Part shown: piece after piece, positions 1 through 8,264 of the stretch
Numbering within the stretch: the stretch's first letter is position 1
Layout: each line of letters opens with the position of its first letter
NCBI RefSeq assembly: GCF_000218235.1
Contig: NZ_GL945017.1
Location: 399,297 to 463,296 of the forward strand
DNA: 64,000 bases
Reading direction: 5' to 3'
Source: Hallella multisaccharivorax DSM 17128
GTDB lineage: Bacteria > Bacteroidota > Bacteroidia > Bacteroidales > Bacteroidaceae
The notes under the pieces: generated by a model
Seen by the model: the letters and a program-made list of their open reading frames with translations, nothing else
The model's database searches: none
What the model was told of the DNA's origin: nothing
Translations under genes and position numbers: made by a program

Positions 1-736
1 CGCTGACTGTCGTGGCCTTGAGATAACGAGAGGCAAAAGGTATGGCGAAGAAACCAACCACAGTAGCCAGAACCACGATATATGCCATTTCCAGCACCCC
101 ACTCCACTGCCAGGCACGGCTGTAGAGCGTGGAATGGGCGAGGTCGCCCCAGGAAAACGGCAGGATGGCAACAGAAGACACGAGAAAGATCCACTTCATC
201 TGTGTCACGGCAGAGTAACGTGCCGACACACTGCGCGTAATGATGAGATAGACGGCCCATGTCAGCAGGCTCAGCAAAGCGAAGCCAATGCCTATGACAT
301 CGTTCTTTCCTGTACCGTTCTGCCAGTTCTTTACGACCATGAGCATGGCTCCGAGGATGCCGATAACTACTCCTGCGACCCCCTTCTTAGAGATGCGTTC
401 ACTGATAAAAAGCGCAGCACACGCCATGGTCATCACCGGTGTGAGCGTGGCAATGAACGAGACATAGGTCGGTGTGCTGTAGTCGATGGCCCAGGCCGTG
501 AACGTCTGCGAGACAAGGAAACCTATCAATCCACCAATCATAATGACGAAAAGATCGCGCGGCGTCACCTTCTCCTTTGGCATGAACAGCGAGACTGCCC
601 AGAAAATAACCGCTGCGCCAATGCACCGTGTCGCCATCCACGCCAACGGCGACACCCAGTTGTCGAGGAGCAGTTTAGTGATAGGGACTCCCAATCCAAA
701 GATAAGATTGGCTATCAGCAATGACATGTGAGCCAT
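1..736 (-). CDS. EamA/DMT-family transporter, 3' end cut by the window edge
   Basis: Reading leftward from the ATG at 734-736 gives 245 codons without a stop to the window edge. The product is almost entirely hydrophobic helices, with the internal duplication typical of the EamA (drug/metabolite transporter) family: the first repeat starts with LLIANLIFGLGVP and contains TPTYVSFIATLTPVM, and the second starts at GIGFALLSLLTWAVY. Members are inner-membrane permeases of about 290-310 residues, so roughly 50 residues are missing. The substrate cannot be read from the sequence. A second ATG nine bases in (725-727) is an alternative start. The gene stands alone here, separated from pncB by repeat-bounded DNA. 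Confidence 0.88.
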   Translation of the reverse strand, partial: MAHMSLLIANLIFGLGVPITKLLLDNWVSPLAWMATRCIGAAVIFWAVSLFMPKEKVTPRDLFVIMIGGLIGFLVSQTFTAWAIDYSTPTYVSFIATLTPVMTMACAALFISERISKKGVAGVVIGILGAMLMVVKNWQNGTGKNDVIGIGFALLSLLTWAVYLIITRSVSARYSAVTQMKWIFLVSSVAILPFSWGDLAHSTLYSRAWQWSGVLEMAYIVVLATVVGFFAIPFASRYLKATTVS

Positions 737-742
737 CGTGCG

Positions 743-800
743 GTGAGAGTTGAGAGGTGAACGTTGAGAGTTGAGAATTGAGGATTGGGAGTTATGATTA
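743..800. repeat. Degenerate GTTGAGA-type tract, left arm of an inverted pair
   Basis: Direct low-complexity repetition of the word GTTGAGA with variants. The last 21 bases (780-800) are the reverse complement of 1032-1052 with one mismatch, so the tract forms an inverted pair with the one at the pncB 3' end, 231 bases apart. Protein-like readings through it are spurious (serine/leucine/threonine-rich). Confidence 0.75.
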
Positions 801-869
801 CCTTTAGAGCTATACATTTCTGATTTGGGATAATATGGAAGAATAATTTATATAAAATGGAAAAGTAAT

Positions 870-977
870 TTATGTGATCAATCTTGATAAATACTGGTAG
901 CGATGCATAATCCATACAGCAAAGGCCTTGGTCAGATCATAAATATCTATATCCGGCCTTTTCCTTGCTAAAACCAT
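870..977 (-). CDS. Possible 35-residue peptide inside the repeat-bounded gap
   Basis: The 364-base gap between the transporter and pncB holds one short reading frame of protein-like composition: a basic start (MVLARKRPDID) followed by an aromatic amphipathic stretch (KAFAVWIMHRYQYL), ending in TAA. In-frame codons continue upstream of the ATG to a TAA near 1009-1011 (residues AECAELIKKERGKA), which suggests a longer ancestral frame. I do not recognise it. It could be a remnant of a gene lost between the flanking inverted repeats, or chance. Nothing else was seen in the gap. Confidence 0.2.
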   Translation of the reverse strand: MVLARKRPDIDIYDLTKAFAVWIMHRYQYLSRLIT

Positions 978-1031
978 AGCCTTACCCCTTTCTTTTTTTA
1001 TTAGTTCAGCGCATTCCGCTTACGCTTATTG

Positions 1032-1110
1032 TAATCATAACTCTCAATCCTCACCCCCTCACCTCTCAACGCTCAATGACCAATCCTCAACATTCAATGC
1101 TCAGCACTCC
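1032..1110. repeat. Degenerate CTCAA-type tract, right arm of the inverted pair, overlapping the pncB stop
   Basis: Repeats of CTCAATCCTCA, CTCACCTCTCAA and similar words, the complement of the tract at 743-800. The 21 bases at 1032-1052 match the other arm inverted at 20 positions. On the minus strand the tract supplies the TGA stop of pncB (1101-1103). Confidence 0.75.
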
Positions 1111-2312
1111 CCGTAATGGATTGACTTCATGAAACGGTCTATGACTTCAGGCTTTCCCGTATGCTTGCCGTCGTCTTCCGAGATCTTGCAGGTGTCATTG
1201 TAGAAAGGCCACGATTCCGTAATCTTGGCAGCCACAAGCTTGATGACAGTGTTCATGGGGGCGACATGTGGAAAGTCGTTGGTGAAATGAGTGCCGATAC
1301 CGAACGAGGGCATTACAAACCTCGAAGCATATTGTTGAATCTCAATAGCCTCATCGGTAGTGAGCGCATTGGAAAAGATGACCTGCTTGGTTCGGCTGTC
1401 AATGTTCAGTGATTGATATTTCGCTACGATCTTTCTCAGCTCCTTACGGTTGTCTCCGCTGTCCACCCGCAGTCCTTTGAAGAGATTGGCAAAGTCTTCA
1501 GAGAAGTTAAGTGAAAAGATATTCCATCCGAAAGAATCATAGAGGTAGGTGCCTAACGCACCACTGAAGGTATGCCTCCAAGCATTCATGGCAATGTGGT
1601 TGGCCATTTGTGGGCCATACATGCCGCCGATGGCGCAGATGAACTCATGTGCCATGGTCCCTACTGGCGTAAGGTCATATTTCATGGCTAAATAGACATT
1701 GCTGGTGCCTACAAAGCGTCCTTTCCAGTCATCGCGGCTCTGCTGGCAGTCGCGGAAGGCACGGACGATAACATCCTCCGCTTTGAACGAGGCGCGTCGG
1801 CGCGTGCCGAAGTCGCTGTACACGCAGCCGGCCGACAGCAGCTTCTCTCCTTTGACATACGTGCGGCGGTAGTAATCATCGTAGTCAAAGTCCTTGTTCA
1901 AGCCCGTCACCATGTAGTAAAGCTCCGAGACAATAGCCAGCACTTTCACTTCCAAGAGGATGGTGTCACTCCACGCGCCCTCAAACTCTATGTGCAAATG
2001 CCCCTCTGCATCCTGACTGACCCTTGTCCAGCGGGCATCGTAACGGAAACCGCGCAGGTAAGTGAAGAACCATTCGGGCATGTAGTAGCACTTACGCCGC
2101 ATGAAATCAATCTCTTCATCGGTGATGACGACGTTCTCCAGCATCTTGATCTGCTCCTTGACAAGGTCGCCAAAGCCCGCAGGATAGGCAGTATCGTTGC
2201 GGTCGACAAACGTATATCTTACTTGAGCCCGCGGATAATTATCGATGACGGCGCAGCACATGGAGAACTTATAGAGGTCGTCGTCGGTGAAATGATTGAT
2301 AATCTGTTGCAT
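1101..2312 (-). CDS. pncB: Nicotinate phosphoribosyltransferase
   Basis: A 403-residue cytoplasmic enzyme of NAD salvage that makes nicotinate mononucleotide from nicotinate and PRPP, coupled to ATP hydrolysis. Family signatures seen: the N-terminal LTDxY-like start (HFTDDDLYKFSM), the FGTRRRASF segment, GTMAHEF, which carries the histidine that is phosphorylated in this family, and the RVDSGDNRKEL phosphoribosyl-binding segment. I chose the ATG at 2310-2312 (MQQIINHF) because upstream codons are unlike the family and a TAnnTTTG promoter box lies only about 25 bases ahead. The stop codon lies inside a low-complexity tract. It is a single-gene unit. Confidence 0.95.
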   Translation of the reverse strand: MQQIINHFTDDDLYKFSMCCAVIDNYPRAQVRYTFVDRNDTAYPAGFGDLVKEQIKMLENVVITDEEIDFMRRKCYYMPEWFFTYLRGFRYDARWTRVSQDAEGHLHIEFEGAWSDTILLEVKVLAIVSELYYMVTGLNKDFDYDDYYRRTYVKGEKLLSAGCVYSDFGTRRRASFKAEDVIVRAFRDCQQSRDDWKGRFVGTSNVYLAMKYDLTPVGTMAHEFICAIGGMYGPQMANHIAMNAWRHTFSGALGTYLYDSFGWNIFSLNFSEDFANLFKGLRVDSGDNRKELRKIVAKYQSLNIDSRTKQVIFSNALTTDEAIEIQQYASRFVMPSFGIGTHFTNDFPHVAPMNTVIKLVAAKITESWPFYNDTCKISEDDGKHTGKPEVIDRFMKSIHYGEC

Positions 2313-2335
2313 GATAGCGATATTACTTTTGTGTG

Positions 2336-2343
2336 CAAAGATA
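2336..2343 (-). promoter_or_regulatory. -7 promoter box for pncB
   Basis: TATCTTTG on the minus strand fits the Bacteroidota TAnnTTTG -7 element. The -33 element is weak (ATTG about 18 bases upstream). The predicted leader would be only about 15-20 bases. Confidence 0.6.
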
Positions 2344-2403
2344 GACATAATAATTTTAACGCAATCCATTATGCCAGGAAAAAACACGGTTTCCGATCTA
2401 CAC

Positions 2404-2469
2404 CAGCCCCCTTTACGCCATCGTGGCACTGCCTTTACGCCGTAGAGGCATCGCCATTACGCCGCAGAG
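2404..2469. repeat. 22-bp tandem array, family B (three clear units, decaying fourth)
   Basis: Units at 2404-2425, 2426-2447 and 2448-2469 share the core (C/G)C(T/A)TTACGCC and keep an exact 22-base period; 2470-2491 keeps only the first few bases. Across a unit junction the sequence TGCCTTTACGCCGTAGAGGC is a nearly perfect dyad. The same family recurs at 62303-62390. The array lies between pncB and the creatininase remnant. Confidence 0.8.
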
Positions 2470-2510
2470 GCAGCACGAAAAAGCAAAAAACGCACAGACA
2501 GGCTTTCAAT

Positions 2511-2717
2511 CTACATCAACTTCACAGCAGCCTCCACGGCAACGTCATGCGAGAGAATGCAGTCGGTCAGATAAGGCAAATGCAGGTTGTGGGGCTCTGT
2601 TGCGCCCCACGGCAGCAGCACTAAGTCATAACGACGACTGCACGCCACGCTGTAGGCTGAGACAGAAAAGTCGAATTCACGATTCGCAATCATAGTCTCA
2701 TCCTGTATTAAACGCAT
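2511..2717 (-). pseudogene. Creatininase-family (creatinine amidohydrolase-like) remnant, N-terminal part only
   Basis: The 68-residue frame carries an unmistakable creatininase-family N-terminus: NREFDFSVSAYSV, then the metal-site region LLPWGATEPHNLHLPYLTD (glutamate and histidine ligands are seen in this motif), then a TAG right after AVEAAVKLM. Intact members are about 230-260 residues, so roughly three quarters of the gene is gone. The break lies about 40 bases from the 22-bp array at 2404-2469, which suggests a deletion with an end near the array. The remnant is on the same strand as, and 29 bases beyond, nanA, so it may once have been the last gene of that operon. Confidence 0.8.
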
Positions 2718-2746
2718 TGCATGGACGACCCTTGGGCCGCTCTTGC

Positions 2747-3664
2747 TCAGAAGATGTTGCAGTGGCTGAAGAAGTCGATGGCCTCAAGTTCCCGCTTCAT
2801 CTGCTGTTCCTCCTCGTCGGTCATGTTGCGGAAGGGCACGCGGTTGGGGCCGAGATCGAAGCCGAGGAGCTTCATGATGCGCTTGCCACCGACGATGTTG
2901 CCACGGAAGTGGCAGATGACGTTGATGACCTCCTGCGCATAGTTCTGCGCCTTACGGGCACTCTCGAGGTCGCCTTTATTCCAATAGTCGATAATGGAGA
3001 CGAGGCACCGCCCGTTGTAATTGGTCGTGCCGCCGATGCCGCCTTTGGCGCCGCCCTGCGCCAGTGAGGGCAGGATGGTCTCATCTTGTCCGTGCAGCAT
3101 ATCGTACTTGTTGTTCTTGTAGAGGCGGCACTGATTGTACTCATACAGGCTCTCGAAGGTGTATTTGATGCCCGCAAAGTTAGGGATGCGGCCGTCGACA
3201 GCTTTCAGTAAGTCAAGCATGGGCAGGTAAGCGCCATTGAAAGCAGGGATGTGGTAGTAGTAGAACGGCAGTTCAGGCGCTGCGGCGGCTATGGTCTCGC
3301 AGTATTCTACCAGCTCCTCTATCCTGCCGATGTGCGGGAAAGGAGGCGCCATGGAACCAATGCCCCATGCGCCAATCTGCTGTGCGTGGGCCGCCAGACG
3401 GACACTGTCGCGCAGACAACAACTGCCCACATGCACGATAACCTTGAAACCTTCGGGAGCAACCTCCATCCAACGCTCAGCCAACTGCATGCGCTCCTCA
3501 ACGGTGAGCATGTAGCCTTCACCTGACGAGCCGTTGATGAACACACCTTTCAAGCCATTCTTTGCCAGCATGGCGGCATAGGCTCTGATGGGTTCCAGGC
3601 TCACGTCGCCATTGGCGTGGAACGGGGTAAACGGAGCGTCAATCAGTCCGATAATCTTTTCCAT
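2747..3664 (-). CDS. nanA: N-acetylneuraminate lyase
   Basis: A cytoplasmic aldolase of 305 residues that cleaves N-acetylneuraminate to N-acetylmannosamine and pyruvate. It has the DHDPS/NAL TIM-barrel signatures: GSSGEG at 45-50 (carboxylate-binding loop), YYYHIPAF with Tyr137, and FAGIKYT with Lys167 as the Schiff-base lysine, positions close to Y137 and K165 of the E. coli enzyme. The start at 3662-3664 (MEKIIGLIDAPFTPF) fits family N-termini; upstream codons are non-homologous. It is the last intact gene of a leftward operon esterase - Kelch - MFS - lyase. The 52-base gap after the MFS gene shows no terminator, which argues for co-transcription. Confidence 0.95.
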   Translation of the reverse strand: MEKIIGLIDAPFTPFHANGDVSLEPIRAYAAMLAKNGLKGVFINGSSGEGYMLTVEERMQLAERWMEVAPEGFKVIVHVGSCCLRDSVRLAAHAQQIGAWGIGSMAPPFPHIGRIEELVEYCETIAAAAPELPFYYYHIPAFNGAYLPMLDLLKAVDGRIPNFAGIKYTFESLYEYNQCRLYKNNKYDMLHGQDETILPSLAQGGAKGGIGGTTNYNGRCLVSIIDYWNKGDLESARKAQNYAQEVINVICHFRGNIVGGKRIMKLLGFDLGPNRVPFRNMTDEEEQQMKRELEAIDFFSHCNIF

Positions 3665-3716
3665 GGATAAATATTTATGATAATAACAATGTATTTTCGT
3701 CATAGGCGCAGAGCAC

Positions 3717-4952
3717 TTACTCCACGTTGTCGGTGATAGGCCGCAGGCAGGCGAGCTGTAAGATGACAGCCAAGGCCACAATGCCACCCAAGAGGGCGAA
3801 GCCCAAGCCTAACTCTCCGCCATCGCTCCACCGCCCTAAGACCTGTGTAACAAGGGCACCGGCAAACACGCCTGTCATATTCATCAGTCCGTAGGCCGTG
3901 GCACGGTAGCGCACAGAGATGATCTGGCAGAGGATGGGCATGTTGTTGGCATCAAACATGCCATAGCCCACGCCGAAGCACACCCCCGCACCGACGACGG
4001 CTGTCAGGCTGTGGCCAAAGCCCAGGAAGACAAGGGCAGGGATGGTGAGTGCCAAGCCGATAGCACTGGTATAGATACGTCCGCGGATGTTGCGCTGTAC
4101 CCAACGGTCGGAGAGCACGCCGCCAATGATGACCCCTAAGAATGAGGAGACGGCAATGGTAATGGTAGAGACGGGACCTGCACTCGCCATGGGGATTTGA
4201 AGATCCTGGGCGAAAAGTGTCGGCAGCCAGTTGCGTACAGCCCATCCGGGCAGGCTTGGTGCGGTGAAATAAAAGAGGAGAACCCAGAAAGCCCACGTAG
4301 ACAGTACGATGCCCATGCCCCGCAGTCCCTGCCGCTTGCCCTTGTCTGTGGAGGGCGTGGCTTTCTTTTCCAACTCACGTTCAGGGTTGTCACGAAGGAA
4401 GAGGATGAGAATCATCGAATAGACAATGCCTATCAGACCAAAGCCATGAAAGGTCTCCTCCCATGAGAAGGCAGCGGCAACGGTAGCCCCAAAGCCGCCA
4501 ATGGCCTGCCCAGTGTATAATCCGGTCATGTGGATGCCAATGGCCAGCGAGCGCGACTTGCCCGTGTGCCAATCGGCAATGAGCGTCAACGCGGAAGGAA
4601 TATAGATGGCCTCGCTGATACCCATCACTGCGCGGAGCACATAGAGTTGGCTAAAACTCGTGGCAAAGCCCATCAGAAAGGTCACGCCCGACCACACGAA
4701 AAGACTGATGACAACGAGCCACTTCTTGCTGAAACGGTCGGCAAAGACACCGGCTAACGGACTCACGAGACCGTAAATCCACAAAAATACAGCCATCAAC
4801 GCACCGAAAGCCTCTGCCTTATTCAGTTCGACAATATCGGCCTTCATGGCTTCCTGCATCGTTGAGAGCATCTGCCGGTCCATGTAGTTGAGCAGGGCCA
4901 CAACCCACAGCAGGGCGACCACCACCCAGGGATAAATCTTTTTCTTGTTCAT
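3717..4952 (-). CDS. nanT: MFS transporter, probable sialic acid permease (NanT type)
   Basis: Inner-membrane major facilitator of 411 residues with twelve predicted helices. It starts MNKKKIYPWVVVALLW and has the family features NYMDRQMLS after helix 1 and the loop 2-3 motif VFADRFSKKW. Bacteroides-type sialic acid catabolic operons use an MFS permease of this kind, and the genes on either side (lyase, NanM-like Kelch protein) make N-acetylneuraminate the likely substrate; the specificity is inferred from context. The start at 4950-4952 was chosen over a long upstream extension that overlaps the Kelch gene and is compositionally unlike a membrane protein. Confidence 0.85.
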   Translation of the reverse strand: MNKKKIYPWVVVALLWVVALLNYMDRQMLSTMQEAMKADIVELNKAEAFGALMAVFLWIYGLVSPLAGVFADRFSKKWLVVISLFVWSGVTFLMGFATSFSQLYVLRAVMGISEAIYIPSALTLIADWHTGKSRSLAIGIHMTGLYTGQAIGGFGATVAAAFSWEETFHGFGLIGIVYSMILILFLRDNPERELEKKATPSTDKGKRQGLRGMGIVLSTWAFWVLLFYFTAPSLPGWAVRNWLPTLFAQDLQIPMASAGPVSTITIAVSSFLGVIIGGVLSDRWVQRNIRGRIYTSAIGLALTIPALVFLGFGHSLTAVVGAGVCFGVGYGMFDANNMPILCQIISVRYRATAYGLMNMTGVFAGALVTQVLGRWSDGGELGLGFALLGGIVALAVILQLACLRPITDNVE

Positions 4953-4972
4953 ATATATAATAAGGTGTACGG

Positions 4973-6028
4973 TCAATGAATGGTGATTTGGTAAATGTCT
5001 GGCGTGCGTATGCCGGGCTTCAGTTCTCCACCGATGAGATAGACCCGTTTTCCAGCTGCCACCATGACGGCTCCGGCACGCGCAGTCACCGTATGGCTGC
5101 CTATCATTCGCCATCGTCCACGCTCGAAGAGAAAGATATCGGGATTGAAACGATACCACGCCACGGGGTGAGAGAGGTAGCCGGGCTGTGGGGAGTTGAG
5201 AGCCTGGAGAAAGACGTCCTTGTTGACACCGCCTGTCACCAAGACGCGATCGGCATCTATATTGACAGCACAAGCTCCTCCGAGAAACACTTTCTCACCC
5301 TTGCTGTTCACCGGAGCAGGCACTGTGACCTCGGTCTGTCCGTAGCGCTTCCCGTCCAAAAAGAGGAGAGCTGGACGATTTCCATCCTTCGCCACATACC
5401 CGCCCCAGACATAGTATCTGCCTTGAGAGAAACCACTGACTGGCTGCATCAGACGCATTGTCTCCGCCTGCTCTCTTGTCCATCCATGCGAGAGCTGGCG
5501 CAGGTTGAGAGTGTACAGGCCATCCTTGCCCCTGACAAAGAGCCGGCCACCCTGTAAGGCTCCTGTGAAATTGTCCATTGGATGGGGCAACGACGGCAGC
5601 GTGTCAATGACCGCACGACCTTTCCTAAGACGAATACGCAGCACTGTGTTGAGCGACTCATGGTTGTTACAACCACCCGCGCACACGATGCCGTCATCGG
5701 CGGAGACGCTCACACCGTAGGCCGCCTCGACAGGCAGCTCTCCCACTTTGTGCCAGCACAGCGTGTCGTTTCGGCTCAGGCGCGCAGCGTAAATGCCACG
5801 GTAATAGCGCTTTTCGCCACCCTCTGCCGCCGGCTTCCCAGGGAAATTACAACCGCCTGCCATAAGCAGCATCCGACCGATACGTCCCGCAAAGCACGCC
5901 GAGACGCCTTGACTGATGCCCTGCTCAGCCGATGGAAAGCCACGCATCAACCGGAGAGAGACCTTCGACTGGGAGACTGCGGAGAGGCTTACACTGAGCA
6001 GGAAGTATAGAGACAGTAGTTTTCTCAT
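4973..6028 (-). CDS. Kelch-repeat periplasmic protein, NanM-like N-acetylneuraminate mutarotase/epimerase
   Basis: 351 residues, beginning with an export signal (MRKLLSLYFLLSVSLSAVSQ). The rest has Kelch beta-propeller blades: GRIGRMLLMAGGCNFPG, VSADDGIVCAGGCNN, GRYYVWGGYVAKDG, ADRVLVTGGVNKD and GKRVYLIGGELKPG, each with the double glycine ending a blade strand. Secreted Kelch proteins inside sialic acid operons are NanM-like and speed the alpha/beta anomer conversion of free N-acetylneuraminate before uptake. That role fits this operon position, between esterase and transporter genes, with gaps of 16 and 20 bases. Assignment rests on fold plus context. Confidence 0.85.
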   Translation of the reverse strand: MRKLLSLYFLLSVSLSAVSQSKVSLRLMRGFPSAEQGISQGVSACFAGRIGRMLLMAGGCNFPGKPAAEGGEKRYYRGIYAARLSRNDTLCWHKVGELPVEAAYGVSVSADDGIVCAGGCNNHESLNTVLRIRLRKGRAVIDTLPSLPHPMDNFTGALQGGRLFVRGKDGLYTLNLRQLSHGWTREQAETMRLMQPVSGFSQGRYYVWGGYVAKDGNRPALLFLDGKRYGQTEVTVPAPVNSKGEKVFLGGACAVNIDADRVLVTGGVNKDVFLQALNSPQPGYLSHPVAWYRFNPDIFLFERGRWRMIGSHTVTARAGAVMVAAGKRVYLIGGELKPGIRTPDIYQITIH

Positions 6029-6044
6029 TGCCTGATACCACGTT

Positions 6045-8099
6045 TTATCGTTTAAAAGTGCTTGCAGGCAGACCGCAACCGTTGACCAAGTTGGCTCTTG
6101 TGAATGGCTGCCAGCCATATCTCACGGTCTGCGGAGTCGGTACTAAAGAGCTGTGGACCACCACTGACGTACCTTCCACACGCGCTTCTGCCTGATAGAA
6201 AATACCATCGGCACCCGCCACATCGAAGCCGATGAGACGCTCACCGGCAGAATGGAGGCCTTTGGCATGAGAGAAATCAAGCCGGATGGTATCGCCCAAA
6301 AGAGTCTTTCCAACACACACTGGCCCTTCCGACTCAAGGCCATGATCATAACTATGGCGCAGGGCTTGCCATGCCAGGCGCTCACCAACAGGCTGTTTAC
6401 GGGGGTAGTGGACGTTGAGTGAGTCGCCGAGATCAGTCGTCACGATGAGATAAGTATGTGGCAAGCTGTCAGCCAACAGCCGCTGACTATTGCGGAAATA
6501 GGGCCACGAGGGCCGGTCCAGACTGGAGAGCTGAACCATATAGAAAGGCAGGTCCGCCCGATGGAAATAGCGACGCCAACTCTTCTCCAATAAAGTAAAA
6601 AGTCGTTGATGCGTCTCAATGTTGTGGGCATTCGACTCTCCTTGATACCAGCATACACCTTTGACAGGGTAATGCTGTAAAGGCAGAATGCCGGCCTCGA
6701 ACATATAAGCCGGCTCAAACGGATGGCGCGGCCATTTCGCTTTGGAATGTGACACGTTGTAAAGGGCACGTTCGCGAGCCCATGGCTGTCCAAAGTCGCC
6801 GTGATACCAATCGGAGAGAATGTCGGGGAAGTCCCATTCCAAGGTCCAGCGGTCTATCCACGACTCGGTTGTAGTGCCGCCTACAGCATTGCAGATGATG
6901 CCGACGGGCACCTGAAGACTGTCGGCTAACACGCGACCGAAATGATAAGCTACCGCGGAAAAGGAGGCTATGCTGGACGCATTGGGTGTTTTCCAGGGCC
7001 CCATGTCCAGCAATTGGAGACGATTGACAGAGTCGCAGCCTTGCGCCGACCACTGTTCTTTCCATGTTTTAAAGCGTGATGGCATAGAGAAGAGATGCAG
7101 ATAACACTGGCTGGACGCCGTGTTTTCATCATTAACAGCACTTTGACACGCCGAAATGGGCAGCTCCATATTCGACTGTCCGCTGCAAAGCCACACGTCA
7201 CCCACCCATACATCGTGGAGTTCTTGTCGTTTTGAGGGAGTGGAAAAGGTCACAGAGTAAGGTCCGCCGGCTGTGAGCGCAGGGAAAACAGCCTGCCACA
7301 GACCGTCGTCATCGCCTCGCGTCTCTACGGTTTTGCCAAGAAAATTCACACGAACACGCTCTCCGCTATTGGCCATACCCTGGAAGACGACCGGCTCATC
7401 ACGTTGCAACACCATTCCGTCTGTATATAAAGGTGGGAGTTGGAGACCGCCATAATCACCCGTAAGCGCTGAATAGACAGTCCGTGCAATGATTTCCGCA
7501 CCCTCGGCATTAGGATGGACGGCATCGGCAAAAAGGTCAGGGCGATCGTATAACGGTGTAAAGAGATCTATGAGACCCGTGTGGCAGCTCGACGCTACTT
7601 CGCGGATGTGTTGCTGAATTTGCACGTGCCAGTCACGTGTACCTGAGAGAAAGCGACAGTGGCGAAACGTAAGGGGGGACATCAGGCACAGCCACACTCG
7701 AGCCTTGGGGTTGTACTGTCGCAGGCTGTCTATCAGAAGGGTATAGTCATGATTGAATTCATCTTGGAAGTTAGGCCAGTTGCGGGGATCCGTATCGTTC
7801 ACACCTAAATGAATAATGATTAGGTCAGCAGCATAGTCCACAGCCTCGCGGTATTCCTGTTCCGACACATAGGGGTGATGCCCACGACGAAGCAGTGTGC
7901 AGCCGGAGTGGCCAAAATTGCGCACTTCATACTTCTTGCCAAGCAGCTGCTGTAACCTTATGGGGTAAGCCTGGGTGTCGCGGTCGGGGAGGCCAAGCCC
8001 ATAGGTGATGCTATTACCTATGCAAGCCACTTTGATGCGGCTCTTAGCCTGCCCCCACTGCGACAACAGAAGCAATAGGAAAAGGTAGAATATCCTCAT
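6045..8099 (-). CDS. Two-domain sialate O-acetylesterase (SGNH + SASA domains), secreted
   Basis: 684 residues with a signal peptide (MRIFYLFLLLLLSQWGQAKS). Domain 1 (about 20-215) is a GDSL/SGNH hydrolase: CIGNSITYG with Ser30, HLGVNDTD, and DAVHPNAEG carrying the Asp-x-x-His pair. Domain 2 (about 225-680) is a sialate O-acetylesterase (SASA) domain with WLCSGQSNMELP, whose serine is near residue 307, and VCWYQGESNAH. It should remove O-acetyl groups from sialic acids so that they can be cleaved, taken up and degraded. Two esterase modules in one polypeptide are known from sialic-acid-using Bacteroidota. It is the first gene of the leftward operon, with its own promoter at 8142-8172. Confidence 0.9.
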   Translation of the reverse strand: MRIFYLFLLLLLSQWGQAKSRIKVACIGNSITYGLGLPDRDTQAYPIRLQQLLGKKYEVRNFGHSGCTLLRRGHHPYVSEQEYREAVDYAADLIIIHLGVNDTDPRNWPNFQDEFNHDYTLLIDSLRQYNPKARVWLCLMSPLTFRHCRFLSGTRDWHVQIQQHIREVASSCHTGLIDLFTPLYDRPDLFADAVHPNAEGAEIIARTVYSALTGDYGGLQLPPLYTDGMVLQRDEPVVFQGMANSGERVRVNFLGKTVETRGDDDGLWQAVFPALTAGGPYSVTFSTPSKRQELHDVWVGDVWLCSGQSNMELPISACQSAVNDENTASSQCYLHLFSMPSRFKTWKEQWSAQGCDSVNRLQLLDMGPWKTPNASSIASFSAVAYHFGRVLADSLQVPVGIICNAVGGTTTESWIDRWTLEWDFPDILSDWYHGDFGQPWARERALYNVSHSKAKWPRHPFEPAYMFEAGILPLQHYPVKGVCWYQGESNAHNIETHQRLFTLLEKSWRRYFHRADLPFYMVQLSSLDRPSWPYFRNSQRLLADSLPHTYLIVTTDLGDSLNVHYPRKQPVGERLAWQALRHSYDHGLESEGPVCVGKTLLGDTIRLDFSHAKGLHSAGERLIGFDVAGADGIFYQAEARVEGTSVVVHSSLVPTPQTVRYGWQPFTRANLVNGCGLPASTFKR

Positions 8100-8141
8100 T
8101 ATGTCTATTCTATTAGGTTATGATATTTATAAATCTGATTG

Positions 8142-8172
8142 CAAATTTAAGCAATAATAGCGTTATAACAAA
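8142..8172 (-). promoter_or_regulatory. Promoter of the leftward sialic acid operon
   Basis: On the minus strand TTTG (8169-8172), a 19-base spacer and TAAATTTG (8142-8149) match the Bacteroidota -33/-7 consensus exactly. The expected transcript begins about 35 bases before the esterase ATG. Confidence 0.75.
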
Positions 8173-8232
8173 AGAGTTTAGAAAATAGTTATGTTAACAA
8201 TTCATAATGGCTTAATTATTTCAACTGAATGA

Positions 8233-8264
8233 TTTGCATTTGTAAAAATCATGGCGTATATTTG
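8233..8264 (+). promoter_or_regulatory. Promoter of the rightward SusC/SusD/epimerase operon
   Basis: TTTG (8233-8236), a 20-base spacer and TATATTTG (8257-8264) match the Bacteroidota consensus. The leader to the susC ATG is about 90 bases. The -33 boxes of the two divergent promoters are 60 bases apart, and an AT-rich stretch with the palindrome GTTAAC (8193-8198) lies between them, where a shared regulator could bind. Confidence 0.78.

Noticed and set aside
134..724. A 196-codon plus-strand frame at the left edge
   Set aside because: It is the antisense of the EamA transporter, whose frame has conserved hydrophobic helices; the plus-strand reading has no recognisable pattern.
715..915. 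A 66-codon minus-strand frame across the repeat tract ahead of the EamA gene
   Set aside because: Half of it is translation of the GTTGAG tract (serine, threonine and leucine words); no ordered protein features.
4953..5273. A 107-residue N-terminal extension of the MFS transporter
   Set aside because: It lies over the Kelch gene 3' part in another frame, is Arg/His-rich and has no counterpart in the family.
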